Position numbers and translations under genes: made by a program
The notes under the pieces: model-generated
What the model was told of the DNA's origin: nothing
The model's input: the letters and a program-made list of their open reading frames with translations, nothing else
Database searches by the model: none
Assembly (NCBI RefSeq): GCF_010093125.1
Contig: NZ_NMZQ01000025.1
Span: 1 to 64,000 of the forward strand
Direction: 5' to 3'
Source of the DNA: Veillonella sp. R32
GTDB taxonomy: Bacteria; Bacillota; Negativicutes; Veillonellales; Veillonellaceae
DNA length: 64,000 nucleotides
In this document: positions 36,505-44,923 of the stretch, piece by piece
How the letters are laid out: each line of letters starts with the position of its first letter
Numbering within the stretch: position 1 is the first letter of the stretch

Positions 36505-37785
36505 ATGAAAGACTTCATTGATGTGTCTGAACGGCCGTCCAATGCGGCTATGTTGCCATTAAGTTTTCAGCATTTATTTGCCATGTTTGGGTCGACGGTA
36601 TTAGTACCGTATTTATTGAAAGCTGATCCAACGACAGCATTATTTATGAATGGGATTGGAACTATTTTGTATCTATTCATTTGTAAAGGTAAAATTCCTT
36701 CTTACTTAGGTTCTAGTTTTGCTTTTATTGCCCCTGTATTATCCGTTATGGCGGCGGGGATGTCCTATGAAGCGGTACAAGGGGGCTTTATCGCCTTTGG
36801 CTTAGCTTTTATTGTATTGTCCTTCATTGTTCGTGCCGTAGGGATTGGTTGGATTGATGTATTGTTCCCGCCGGCTGCCATGGGGGCTATTATCGCCGTT
36901 ATTGGTTTGGAACTTGGTCCCGTGGCTATGGGGATGGCTGGGATTACCGGTGATAGTTGGCAAACGTTGGGCATGACGCATGCTCAGGTATTGACGATTT
37001 CCTTATTTTCCTTAATTGTTACGATTTTGGGAACGGTTGTATTCCGTGGGTTCTTTGCTGTTATTCCTGTGTTGATTGGCGTTGTGTCAGGCTATATTTT
37101 AGCAGCTTTTATGGGCGTAGTGGACTTTTCAAAAGTGTCAGAAGCAGCGTGGTTCTCCTTACCTCACATGAGCGCGCCTGTCTTCAATATTAACGCTATT
37201 TTGATGATTATGCCGGCTTTGTTTGTCGTATTTGCTGAACATGTAGGCCATTTAGTAGTAACGAGCAATATTGTGGGGCGTGACCTTATGAAAGAGCCAG
37301 GCCTTCAACGTTCGTTATTAGGTGATGGGATTGCCAACGTGTTGTCTGGGTTCTTCGGTGCCACACCAAATACAACGTATGGTGAAAATATCGGCGTATT
37401 AGCGATTACACGTGTATTTAGTGTGTATGTAATTGGTGGGGCTGCTGTATTGGCTATTATTTTCTCCTTTATTGGTAAAATTGCTGCGTTAATTCATGCG
37501 ATTCCTGTACCAGTTATGGGTGGTGTAAGCATTCTGTTATTTGGTATTATTGCAGCATCTGGTTTGCGTATGCTAGTAGAACGTAAAGTAGATTATACAC
37601 GGCCTGATAATTTGATTTTAACCTCCGTAGTTATGATTACTGGTTTGAGCGGCGCTCAAGTATCTTTGGGACCTGTAGTTCTTCAAGGGATGGGGTTAGC
37701 TACGGTAGTGGCCATTGTACTTAGCCTTTGCTTTACTATTTTCCGTAAAACGGGCCTTGGTAATAAACAGTTGAAGCATGATTAA
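36505..37785 (+). CDS. uraA: Uracil permease (NCS2/UraA family)
   Basis: The 426-residue membrane protein has the NCS2 fold. It includes PLSFQHLFAMFGSTVLVPYL at the N-terminus, the binding helix VFAEHVGHLVVTSNIVGRD with the family glutamate (about residue 246) and TPNTTYGENIGVLAITRV. This last motif and the short length point to UraA (uracil) rather than the xanthine branch found later in the window. ATG 36505 is used; the 184 bp before it contain no clear riboswitch or PyrR-type attenuator. Confidence 0.9.
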   Translation: MKDFIDVSERPSNAAMLPLSFQHLFAMFGSTVLVPYLLKADPTTALFMNGIGTILYLFICKGKIPSYLGSSFAFIAPVLSVMAAGMSYEAVQGGFIAFGLAFIVLSFIVRAVGIGWIDVLFPPAAMGAIIAVIGLELGPVAMGMAGITGDSWQTLGMTHAQVLTISLFSLIVTILGTVVFRGFFAVIPVLIGVVSGYILAAFMGVVDFSKVSEAAWFSLPHMSAPVFNINAILMIMPALFVVFAEHVGHLVVTSNIVGRDLMKEPGLQRSLLGDGIANVLSGFFGATPNTTYGENIGVLAITRVFSVYVIGGAAVLAIIFSFIGKIAALIHAIPVPVMGGVSILLFGIIAASGLRMLVERKVDYTRPDNLILTSVVMITGLSGAQVSLGPVVLQGMGLATVVAIVLSLCFTIFRKTGLGNKQLKHD

Positions 37786-37802
37786 AGTGATTCGATAGTT
37801 AT

Positions 37803-37832
37803 TTGACAGGCTATAATCAGCACTGTTATAAT
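37803..37832 (+). promoter_or_regulatory. Promoter of tRNA-Arg
   Basis: TTGACA (37803-37808) and TATAAT (37827-37832) are separated by 18 bp, with an expected start about 40 bp before the tRNA. Confidence 0.75.
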
Positions 37833-37878
37833 GATTGGGTAGCCTTTGTGCATTTTGTGTATAAGGTTGCCCATACAT

Positions 37879-37953
37879 GCGCCTATAGCTCAGGGGATAG
37901 AGCGCCGGTCTCCGGAACCGGGTGCGCAGGTTCGAATCCTGCTAGGCGCACCA
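37879..37953 (+). tRNA. tRNA-Arg (CCG)
   Basis: The acceptor stem GCGCCTA pairs with TAGGCGC. The anticodon stem CCGGT/ACCGG with loop CTCCGGA gives CCG, which reads CGG codons. CCA is encoded. The downstream side carries accessory genes, as is common at tRNA integration sites. Confidence 0.95.
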
Positions 37954-38032
37954 TTGATGTTTACTGACTTTTTAGAAATAAATAATTAGAAAAAATAGGT
38001 TTGTCAGCCAATTTGTCAGCCAGTTTTTTAGG

Positions 38033-38070
38033 AAAAGGTAGAAAATGAATGCTCATTTTCTACCTTTTTT
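38033..38070 (+). terminator. Strong terminator downstream of tRNA-Arg
   Basis: A perfect 16-bp stem (38033-38048 with 38053-38068) has a 4-nt loop and a T run. Just upstream is a duplicated TTGTCAGCCA (near 38001 and 38014), which could be the remnant of a longer gene or element end. The rest of 38071-38217 holds only a weak hairpin (AAAGTCC/GGACTTT). Confidence 0.88.
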
Positions 38071-38217
38071 GTTATAAATTAAATTCTTAAATTTTATTGT
38101 ACAATTAACCATAATATATAACTGTTATAGGATAGAAAAAAGTCCCACAATTGACTTTTCTTAGTAGGACTTTGTATTATAGGGTTATAAATTTACGAAT
38201 GAAAGAGATGATTTAAA

Positions 38218-38508
38218 GTGAGTAATCAACAAGATATATTTAAAGGCAAAACGTTTTTACTAATGCATAAAGATATACCTACTGTTAAATTTCATTTTTA
38301 TCAGTATGAAATGTGGGCTAATGTTGATGAGGTGTTAGATAGACATCATGCACCAATTAATATGGTGGGACATTACAAAGGCGTTGATTCTTATTTAAAT
38401 AAGTTTTTAAATCACCGTATAATACCGAAAGGTAGACCGAATGTTGCTGATATTCTTAAATATTTTGATAGTAAATCTTCACTAGAGTTATCTCTTAGAT
38501 TTAATTAG
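38218..38508 (+). CDS. Small protein upstream of Fic, HipA-N-like
   Basis: This 96-residue basic protein starts with GTG. The pattern FLLMHKDIPTVKFHFYQYE, then HHAPINMV and LNHRIIPKGR, resembles the short N-terminal domain that precedes HipA/CtkA-type kinases. Here it stands alone, 31 bp before a Fic gene. The ribosome site is weak. A partner, targeting or antitoxin role for the Fic protein is only inferred from adjacency. Confidence 0.6.
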   Translation: MSNQQDIFKGKTFLLMHKDIPTVKFHFYQYEMWANVDEVLDRHHAPINMVGHYKGVDSYLNKFLNHRIIPKGRPNVADILKYFDSKSSLELSLRFN

Positions 38509-38539
38509 AACATTTTCTAATATTTGAAAGGAAATACAA

Positions 38540-39229
38540 ATGAAAGAATCTACTATAATAAAAGAATTTACAAATGATTATTTAGCTGATTTAGCTGTTA
38601 GAATGGCGCATCATAGTACAGCAATTGAAGGAAATACATTATCTTTAGGAGAAACAAAAAGTATTATTGTTGATAATTATATTCCTAAAGCTATGAATGA
38701 ACGGGAATACTATGAAGTAAGAAATTATAGAAATTATATGCCATATTTAATTAATAACATCAATAATGAGATAACAATTGATGTTATTAAAGAAACACAT
38801 GCTATTTTGTTAGATAATTTACGTGACGATAAAGGACAATTTAAAGTATCTCAAAATGCTATATTAGGGGCTATGTTTGAACCAACTAAACCATATTTAG
38901 TGACTAGTGAATTAAAAAATTCATTAGATAATTTATATTTTAGATTAGAGAATACTAATATAGAAGATAAAAAGATTGAAGCAATTATGGATTTTCATTA
39001 TGTTTTTGAAAGAATACATCCATTTCCAGATGGAAATGGTCGAACTGGTAGGGCTTTAATTGTTCATGCATGCATTCAAAATGACATTCCACCAATTGTA
39101 ATAACAAAAGAGAATCGGGATGTTTATATTAATGCATTAAATACGGATAATAAACAAGCCTTATATGAATTTGCTAAAGCTGCTAAAAATTATGAAAAAA
39201 TTAGAATTGAACAATTTTCTAATAGTTAA
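38540..39229 (+). CDS. Fic family protein with N-terminal inhibitory motif
   Basis: The 229-residue Fic-domain protein carries the full catalytic motif HPFPDGNGRTGR (about residue 155), including the His needed to transfer AMP or another nucleotide-derived group to a protein hydroxyl. The N-terminal STAIEGN (about residue 26) matches the (S/T)xxxE(G/N) inhibitory helix, so this is a class II, self-inhibited Fic. A ribosome site (AAAGGAAA) precedes the ATG. The A+T content is higher than in the housekeeping genes, consistent with horizontal acquisition. The target is unknown. Confidence 0.9.
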   Translation: MKESTIIKEFTNDYLADLAVRMAHHSTAIEGNTLSLGETKSIIVDNYIPKAMNEREYYEVRNYRNYMPYLINNINNEITIDVIKETHAILLDNLRDDKGQFKVSQNAILGAMFEPTKPYLVTSELKNSLDNLYFRLENTNIEDKKIEAIMDFHYVFERIHPFPDGNGRTGRALIVHACIQNDIPPIVITKENRDVYINALNTDNKQALYEFAKAAKNYEKIRIEQFSNS

Positions 39230-39343
39230 AAACAACAATTAATTGTATTGGAACGGCTCATTAGGTCCAACCTGAATGCCATAATCCAAAGATAAAACTA
39301 CTTGGCGAAAGTCTCAAATTTATAGGGATATATAAATAAAACT

Positions 39344-39371
39344 TTGTAAATAGTAAAGTTTTTGCTATAAT
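39344..39371 (+). promoter_or_regulatory. Promoter of lemA
   Basis: TTGTAA (39344-39349) and TATAAT (39366-39371) are separated by 16 bp, about 30 bp before the lemA ATG. Confidence 0.6.
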
Positions 39372-39399
39372 GAATAAAAGTAAGGAGAGGAGTTTTATA

Positions 39400-39990
39400 A
39401 TGAGTTTTTTATTAACTGTAATTTTAATTGTACTTATTGTATTTTTTATTAAAAAATACAATCGACTTCAGAATTTAAATCAGGAAATTAAAGAAGCAAG
39501 ATCTAATATTAAAGTTGTAGTAGAACGCAAGGTGGCTATTGTTAATCAGTTTACTGAGCTTGTAAATAGCTATGGGGAATATGAAAAGCTAATGCAACTT
39601 CAAGTGTCTGGCAACTACGTAGAAATGGCAAAAGCATCTTCAGAAGCAGTTACTTCCATTCAAGCATTGGCTAATACATATCCTGAATTAAAAGCAAACA
39701 CTAATTATAATACATTTTTACAGAATATTGCGCAGAATGAATCTATTTTGACTGAAAAGCGAGAAGCTTATAATAGCGTTGTAAAGGGCTATAATAGTGA
39801 AATCGCACAAATACCAATGGTCTTTGTTGCTTCTGTGTTAGGGTTTAAAGAAGCCCCTTATTTTGATCCTAATAACGAAACCGAGTTTAATTCTTTTAGT
39901 GGTGCGAATACGGAAGCCATTAAAGAATTAGCGATTAAAGGCACGGAAAAGTTGAAAGACAAAACTGAACAAATTAAAGGTAAATTTTAA
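39400..39990 (+). CDS. lemA: LemA family protein
   Basis: The 196-residue protein has an N-terminal membrane anchor (SFLLTVILIVLIVFFI) followed by the long helical LemA domain. The conserved stretch RSNIKVVVERKVAIVNQF lies near its start and EAYNSVVKGYNSEI in the middle. ATG 39400 follows AAGGAGAGG; an in-frame ATG at 39370 lies before that site. LemA proteins often accompany M48 metalloproteases, as here. The molecular function is not established. Confidence 0.88.
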   Translation: MSFLLTVILIVLIVFFIKKYNRLQNLNQEIKEARSNIKVVVERKVAIVNQFTELVNSYGEYEKLMQLQVSGNYVEMAKASSEAVTSIQALANTYPELKANTNYNTFLQNIAQNESILTEKREAYNSVVKGYNSEIAQIPMVFVASVLGFKEAPYFDPNNETEFNSFSGANTEAIKELAIKGTEKLKDKTEQIKGKF

Positions 39991-39998
39991 CATATCAT

Positions 39999-40044
39999 AA
40001 GCTGTGATGAGTAAAACCGCTGGTTGGACTCATTGCAGCTTTTA
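39999..40044 (+). terminator. Terminator after lemA
   Basis: AAGCTGTGATGAGT pairs with ACTCATTGCAGCTT (one mismatch) across a 15-nt loop and is followed by TTTAT. Read-through to the protease gene at 40147 remains possible. Confidence 0.7.
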
Positions 40045-40146
40045 TAGTATGTAATAAGTGAATGATAAGAAAAGAAAAAATAATAAAAATAATAGAAAAA
40101 ATAGAAGATAATAAGATACTAAGAAAGTATTAAGAAAGGAGCGGCC

Positions 40147-41067
40147 ATGGGAATTTTACTTGTTATTTTAACGGCTTTTGCTTATGGGATAGTTGCTGCC
40201 GTTGTATTACATTTTATAAATAGTATTTTAGTTGTATTCGGCATTCGAAATTTGCTGGAACAATCTTTTATTCTTGAATTTTTACGAGCCTTTAATTTAC
40301 CAGAACATAGCTTTGCTGTATCCTGCGTTTGGATTGGCTTGTTGTTCGTTGCATTTATTATTTTATATCAATTACCCCCGATTCAGAGCTTGCATCTATC
40401 TTTTGCAGGCATAACGAAGCCAAAAGGGGACTTGGGTGATTATTTAATAGCTTGTTGGGATGATGTATGTCAACGGGCAGGCGTTAATCCGCAGCGATAT
40501 CGTTTATATGTGGGCCAAAGCGGTGAGATAAATGCCTTTGCTATGGGGCATGACCGTGTAGTTGTGTATGCTGGCCTATTAGCTGAAATGGAGCCGGCCG
40601 AATTAAAAGGCGTGCTTGCTCATGAGTTGAGCCATTTAGTTCATCGCGATACGACGTATGGAATGACTTCGTTTGCTATTGGTTCGGCTTACAATTTAGT
40701 CCTTCGCCTTTTTGGTATCATTATTTGGTTCATTGTATTTGTACATAATATCATCAGATTTATACCCTTTATTAATATTTTGTCATTGTTCTTTACGTTA
40801 ATTATATTAGCTCTGAATTTTATTGTTAGAATTATGAACTCCGCTGTTAATACGGCGTTTGTTTTATTAAGTCCTTTTGGCTCACGAATTGCTGAATATC
40901 GTGCTGATCGCTATGCCTATGAATTGGGGCTAGGCGCAGAGTTAGCATCGGCCCTAGCTAAGTTAAGCCGTTATGGAGATACGCATGGATTTATTAATCA
41001 GTTATTTAGTGATCATCCGCCATTATATAAGCGGGTGGCGAAGTTGCAACAGTTAGCCAGTAAATAA
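40147..41067 (+). CDS. M48 family (HtpX-like) membrane metalloprotease
   Basis: The 306-residue protein has two N-terminal membrane segments, a zinc site HELSH (VLAHELSHLVHRD, about residue 160), further hydrophobic segments (about 180-235) and the third ligand region EYRADRYAYELG. This is the HtpX/Ste24-like layout for cleaving misfolded membrane proteins. It follows lemA, a recurrent pairing. A GGAGCGG site lies before the ATG. Confidence 0.88.
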   Translation: MGILLVILTAFAYGIVAAVVLHFINSILVVFGIRNLLEQSFILEFLRAFNLPEHSFAVSCVWIGLLFVAFIILYQLPPIQSLHLSFAGITKPKGDLGDYLIACWDDVCQRAGVNPQRYRLYVGQSGEINAFAMGHDRVVVYAGLLAEMEPAELKGVLAHELSHLVHRDTTYGMTSFAIGSAYNLVLRLFGIIIWFIVFVHNIIRFIPFINILSLFFTLIILALNFIVRIMNSAVNTAFVLLSPFGSRIAEYRADRYAYELGLGAELASALAKLSRYGDTHGFINQLFSDHPPLYKRVAKLQQLASK

Positions 41068-41163
41068 ATAGACGGGATGATGTATGGGGCTAGATATTTA
41101 ATAGTGTTTGTAAATTGATAGCGTATATGCTATCATTAGGTTAGGGAATGTAAGGTGATGTAA

Positions 41164-41535
41164 GTGTATAATATTGAATTTTATGAGAAAAGTAATGGGG
41201 AGTCAGAAATATGGGACTTTTTAGAACGGTTACGTCTTAAAGGTGAAACAAGTAAAGATGCAAGAATTCAATATAAACAATTAATGTTTTATATTGACTT
41301 ACTTTCAAAGAATGGGACCAACTTACCTAATAATATTACTAAACATATTGTAGAGGATATTTGGGAGCTAAGGCCAGGTAATAATAGAGTTTTTTATTTT
41401 TCTTACGAAAAAGAGCAATATGTATTATTACATTATTTCCGTAAAAAATCACAAAAAACACCTCGAAGAGAAATTGAAATTGCTAAGAGGAATAAGAAGA
41501 ATTATTTACAGCAAAAAAAAGGGGATAATAAATGA
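41164..41535 (+). CDS. Type II toxin, HigB/RelE superfamily (Gp49-like)
   Basis: The 123-residue basic protein has the compact RelE-like fold signature: YNIEFYEKSNGESEIWDFL at the start, then HIVEDIWELRPGNNRVFYF and VLLHYFRKKSQKTPRREIE. Such proteins cleave mRNA at the ribosome. It starts with GTG and overlaps the next gene, a helix-turn-helix protein, by 4 bp. Toxin-before-antitoxin order is the HigBA arrangement. Confidence 0.85.
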   Translation: MYNIEFYEKSNGESEIWDFLERLRLKGETSKDARIQYKQLMFYIDLLSKNGTNLPNNITKHIVEDIWELRPGNNRVFYFSYEKEQYVLLHYFRKKSQKTPRREIEIAKRNKKNYLQQKKGDNK

Positions 41536-41807
41536 GAACTTGGGAAGATTATAAAAAACATGTTAAAGCAATTGATGAGCAGAATCGAATTGATATTGAA
41601 GAAATTGAAGAATTGAGTTCTTTAGTGACATCAATTATTAAGCGCCGCAATGAGTTAGGGTTAAGTCAACGTGCGTTAGCAGAACAATGTGGGATTCCGC
41701 AATCTTCAGTAGCACGTATAGAATCATTTAAAACAATACCGAAAGTTGATACATTATTAAAAATTATGCAACCTTTAGGTTTACGATTACAAATTATTAG
41801 TATATAA
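41532..41807 (+). CDS. HTH (XRE) antitoxin partner
   Basis: The 91-residue protein contains an XRE helix-turn-helix at about residues 35-85 (RNELGLSQRALAEQCGIPQ, then SVARIES). As the HigA-like antitoxin it should bind the toxin at 41164 and repress the shared promoter. The ATGA overlap supports coupled translation. Confidence 0.9.
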   Translation: MRTWEDYKKHVKAIDEQNRIDIEEIEELSSLVTSIIKRRNELGLSQRALAEQCGIPQSSVARIESFKTIPKVDTLLKIMQPLGLRLQIISI

Positions 41808-41842
41808 AATAGTCCGCTAAGTACTTCTATTTCCCCTAATGT

Positions 41843-41895
41843 TAATTTTATTTAGATTTAACATTAGGGGATTCGTGTATTTGGCGGCTTTTTAT
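41843..41895 (+). terminator. Terminator after the toxin-antitoxin pair
   Basis: A perfect 13-bp inverted repeat, CCCCTAATGTTAA with TTAACATTAGGGG, is enclosed by a weaker outer pairing (GTCCGCTAAGTAC with GTATTTGGCGGC) and followed by T5. Confidence 0.8.
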
Positions 41896-42056
41896 TTAAA
41901 TAATAACTTATTATTATTTAACCCTGGTATAAATTTAATTTATTCCTGATGTAAAGTAATTGATATTTGTTGCATATGATTTATAGTTATATACTATATG
42001 TGAAATTGTAATTACAATAATCTATTAGGTATTTATGGTAGTTAGGGGGTTAAATG

Positions 42057-43352
42057 ATGGTTAATATTTTAATTTTATGTGCTATTATTGTGGCAATTGC
42101 GTTAGGGTATAAAACTAAAATTAATACAGGCTTTTTTGGAATTGCATTTGCATATATCATTGGCACCTTTTTTCTTGGAATTAAGCCTGGTGATGTAATT
42201 AAGATGTGGCCTATGAGTATTTTCTTTGTTATTCTAGCTATTTCTTTGTTTTATAATTTTGCCATGACTAATGGAACTTTAGAGAAGCTAGCACAGCACA
42301 TGCTATATCGGACACGGCGTATTCCAAAACTATTACCATTTGCTATCTTTGTGGCTGCTACTATTTTAGCTGCTTTAGGAGCAGGATTCTTTGCTGTTAT
42401 GGCGTTTTTTACTCCGATTACTATGCTGTTGTGTAAAAAGACGGGATTAAGTCCTTTGATTGGTGCACTAGCTGTTAATTATGGAGCCTTATGTGGTAAT
42501 AACTTTATGATTAGTCCTGGTGGAGTTGTATTTATTGGGTTAATGCAACAGGCTGGTTATGAAACAGCTGCTTATGGGTATGAGTTTCAAATCTTTCTCG
42601 CTTCATTTATAGTGCCTCTACTTGTTTTAGGAATTATGATTCTTTTGAATACACGTAAAGCAGACGGTAGTGAGTTAGTTGATATAACTTTGCCAGAAGC
42701 ATTTGATGATAAACAGCGTAGAACACTATATCTAGTAACTGCTATGATTTTTGTTGTATTAATTTTCCCAATTTTATTGATTTTCTTCCCGCAGGTAGAG
42801 ATTTTAAAAACTTTAGAAAAGTCAATTGACGTAGGTTTAGTGGCTATTGTTTTTGCACTTTTAGCATTACTGCTTAAATTAGGTGATGAAAAAGAAGTTA
42901 TTAAAATGGTTCCATGGGGAACATTAATTATGATTTGCGGAGTAGGTATGCTTATTTCAGTAGCTATTAAAGCCGGTACAGTTAAAATGATTGCTAGTTT
43001 TGTTAGTGATACAATACCAGAACCGGTTGTGCCAATTGTTATGGCGGCGATAGGTGGATTTATGTCATTCTTCTCTAGTACTATGGGGGTAGTAACACCT
43101 GCGCTATTCCCTCTAGTACCAAGCTTATCTGAAGCTACAGGAATAGATGCTATAGTTTTATTTTCTGCCATTGTTATTGGTGCTCAGGCTACGGCTATTT
43201 CTCCATTTTCTTCTGGTGGCAGTTTAGTTTTGAGTACTGTAAAAGAGGAAGAACGTGTAGATATGTTTAGTAAACTCATATTTAGAGGTGTACCAATTTG
43301 TTTAGGTGCTGCTATTATTTATGCATTTATTATTAATTTGATTATTCGTTAG
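42057..43352 (+). CDS. MatC-like dicarboxylate carrier (SLC13/ion-transporter superfamily)
   Basis: This protein of about 431 residues has 11-12 membrane segments. Its first 140 residues resemble the MatC N-terminal domain (GIAFAYIIGTFFLGIKPGD, LGAGFFAVMAFFTPI). The second half repeats the fold and ends with QATAISPFSSGGSLVLST. Such carriers take up malonate or other dicarboxylates. Two adjacent ATGs (42054, 42057) are possible; 42057 fits the AGGGGG spacing better. An amidohydrolase follows 12 bp later, suggesting a shared substrate that is transported and then hydrolysed. Confidence 0.82.
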   Translation: MVNILILCAIIVAIALGYKTKINTGFFGIAFAYIIGTFFLGIKPGDVIKMWPMSIFFVILAISLFYNFAMTNGTLEKLAQHMLYRTRRIPKLLPFAIFVAATILAALGAGFFAVMAFFTPITMLLCKKTGLSPLIGALAVNYGALCGNNFMISPGGVVFIGLMQQAGYETAAYGYEFQIFLASFIVPLLVLGIMILLNTRKADGSELVDITLPEAFDDKQRRTLYLVTAMIFVVLIFPILLIFFPQVEILKTLEKSIDVGLVAIVFALLALLLKLGDEKEVIKMVPWGTLIMICGVGMLISVAIKAGTVKMIASFVSDTIPEPVVPIVMAAIGGFMSFFSSTMGVVTPALFPLVPSLSEATGIDAIVLFSAIVIGAQATAISPFSSGGSLVLSTVKEEERVDMFSKLIFRGVPICLGAAIIYAFIINLIIR

Positions 43353-43364
43353 GGAGGCTACAGT

Positions 43365-44174
43365 ATGAAAGTAGATACACATGCACATGTATTTTCACCC
43401 AATTTACAGCTAGCTAATGATCGACGTTATGCTCCGACATATGAAGCGTATATTGAAGATTTTATAGCTAATTTTGAATCAAAAGGGTTAACCGCAGGGA
43501 TGTTAATTCAACCAAGTTTTTTAGGCTTTGATAATAGTTTTATGATAGAGGCTATTAAAAAATATCCTAATAAGTTATATGGGGTAGCTGTTGTAAATAC
43601 TGATATTACTTTAGAAGAGTTAGAGAAATTGTCAAAGTGTAATATTGTAGGGATACGGCTTAATTTGTATGCAAGAGAAATTCCAAATTTGCGTGAAGGA
43701 GAATGGCCTCGCATTTTGAAATATATAAAGCAATTAGGTTGGCATGTGGAACTTCATATTGATGCGGTGCAGCTACCACCATTAATTGATGCATTATTAG
43801 AAGCTGGGGTAAGAGTGGTTGTTGATCATTTTGGAAAGCCAACAAATGATATAGCGGTAGAGGATGAAGGATTTAAATATTTATTATCTGTTGGTCAAAC
43901 TAAACAGGTATGGGTTAAAATATCAGCTGCGTATCGATTGAAGAGGGAGAAAAGTTTGGCAGAGAATGTAATAATTGCTAGAACTTTAATTCCTAAATTA
44001 TTAGAGGCTTTTGGCCCTCAACGTTTATTGTGGGGGAGTGATTGGCCTCATACACAGTTTGAATCTACCATTACTTATGATAAAGTTTGGAGCGCATTTT
44101 GTGAGTTAATTCCCGAGGAAACTACTAGAACTATTATTTTAAGTGATAGTTTTTCGGAATTAATAAAAAAATAA
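43365..44174 (+). CDS. Amidohydrolase family protein (lactonase-like TIM barrel)
   Basis: The 269-residue metal-dependent hydrolase belongs to the amidohydrolase 2 group, which includes 2-pyrone-4,6-dicarboxylate lactonase. Metal-ligand motifs are DTHAHVFSP at the N-terminus, HIDA (about 132), VVDHFGKP (about 150) and WGSDWPH (about 222). A GGGAGG site precedes the ATG. Its link with the upstream MatC-like carrier suggests hydrolysis of a lactone or cyclic dicarboxylate. Substrate specificity is not visible. Confidence 0.82.
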   Translation: MKVDTHAHVFSPNLQLANDRRYAPTYEAYIEDFIANFESKGLTAGMLIQPSFLGFDNSFMIEAIKKYPNKLYGVAVVNTDITLEELEKLSKCNIVGIRLNLYAREIPNLREGEWPRILKYIKQLGWHVELHIDAVQLPPLIDALLEAGVRVVVDHFGKPTNDIAVEDEGFKYLLSVGQTKQVWVKISAAYRLKREKSLAENVIIARTLIPKLLEAFGPQRLLWGSDWPHTQFESTITYDKVWSAFCELIPEETTRTIILSDSFSELIKK

Positions 44175-44480
44175 GATGACTTATTATTCTAATTAGTTAT
44201 CGATTTATCAATTTCAATATAACAACTGGTCATAGTAGTAATAAAAACAAGTATTGGTTGCTGATGTAATAAAGGTTTATAAGTACTCTTGAATACTACA
44301 TTGTTATAGTGTGAGTAGATGGAAGGAGCTATCTTTTTGGAGCGATTTTGTGATAAAACACCATAACTATTATTTATTAGTCAAAAATTTTTGGGTTATT
44401 TTTTCTTGACTTTTATGTCTATTGTATTATGATATATGTCATACAGAGGAAGAAGTCCTGATTAAGAGGAGGAGAGACTT
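44175..44480 (+). promoter_or_regulatory. AT-rich gap with promoter of the small gene at 44481
   Basis: No gene is seen. TTGACT (44406-44411) and TATGAT (44428-44433) at 16 bp form a plausible promoter, and AGGAGGAG lies at about 44466-44473. Confidence 0.55.
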
Positions 44481-44705
44481 ATGACATATTCATTTAACTT
44501 AGTAGACGTTGAGAAAAAATTAGCTTGTAATTATGCCGTATTACAGGGGATGCCAGTTCAAGAAATTGAAGAAAAAGTTATGGCTGATACGGATAGCTCT
44601 CATTATGATTTAGTTGAAATTGAAGGCCTTCACGAAGAATACAAGAAGGATTTAATGCATCGTTTTGTAGCTAAAAGTAGCGTCTTAATGTCTATTTTTG
44701 GCTAA
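44481..44705 (+). CDS. Small uncharacterised protein, 74 residues
   Basis: I do not recognise this protein. It is acidic and probably helical (VEKKLACNYAVLQGMPV, then EIEGLHEEYKKDLMHRF), with no membrane segment. The gene is supported by its own promoter, a strong AGGAGGAG site 7 bp before the ATG and a downstream terminator. It is therefore likely to be a real monocistronic small gene. Confidence 0.72.
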   Translation: MTYSFNLVDVEKKLACNYAVLQGMPVQEIEEKVMADTDSSHYDLVEIEGLHEEYKKDLMHRFVAKSSVLMSIFG

Positions 44706-44800
44706 TAATATATAAGCTTTATAGTGCAACAAAGTCTTATAACGACATAAAGTCTTGTAACGTAACAACTTTATATAACTTTTATAACCTTCACTACGGA

Positions 44801-44840
44801 TGGCTGTAAGCGGGCATAGTAACGTTTACAGCCATTTTTA
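44801..44840 (+). terminator. Terminator after the 74-residue gene
   Basis: TGGCTGTAA (44801-44809) pairs with TTACAGCCA (44826-44834), followed by T5. Just before it, two imperfect direct repeats of AAAGTCTTRTAACG lie at about 44732-44763. Confidence 0.8.
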
Positions 44841-44923
44841 TATCTAATTATTTCGATTCTTTTATTAAGAGTTAATCCGTGTTATACTAAACTTATAAGC
44901 AGTGAAAGGAAGGATGTATATAT

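Noticed and set aside
37990-38030. Integrase gene remnant or attachment site after tRNA-Arg
   Set aside because: Only a duplicated 10-mer is present; no integrase coding sequence and no repeat of the tRNA 3' end was found by eye.
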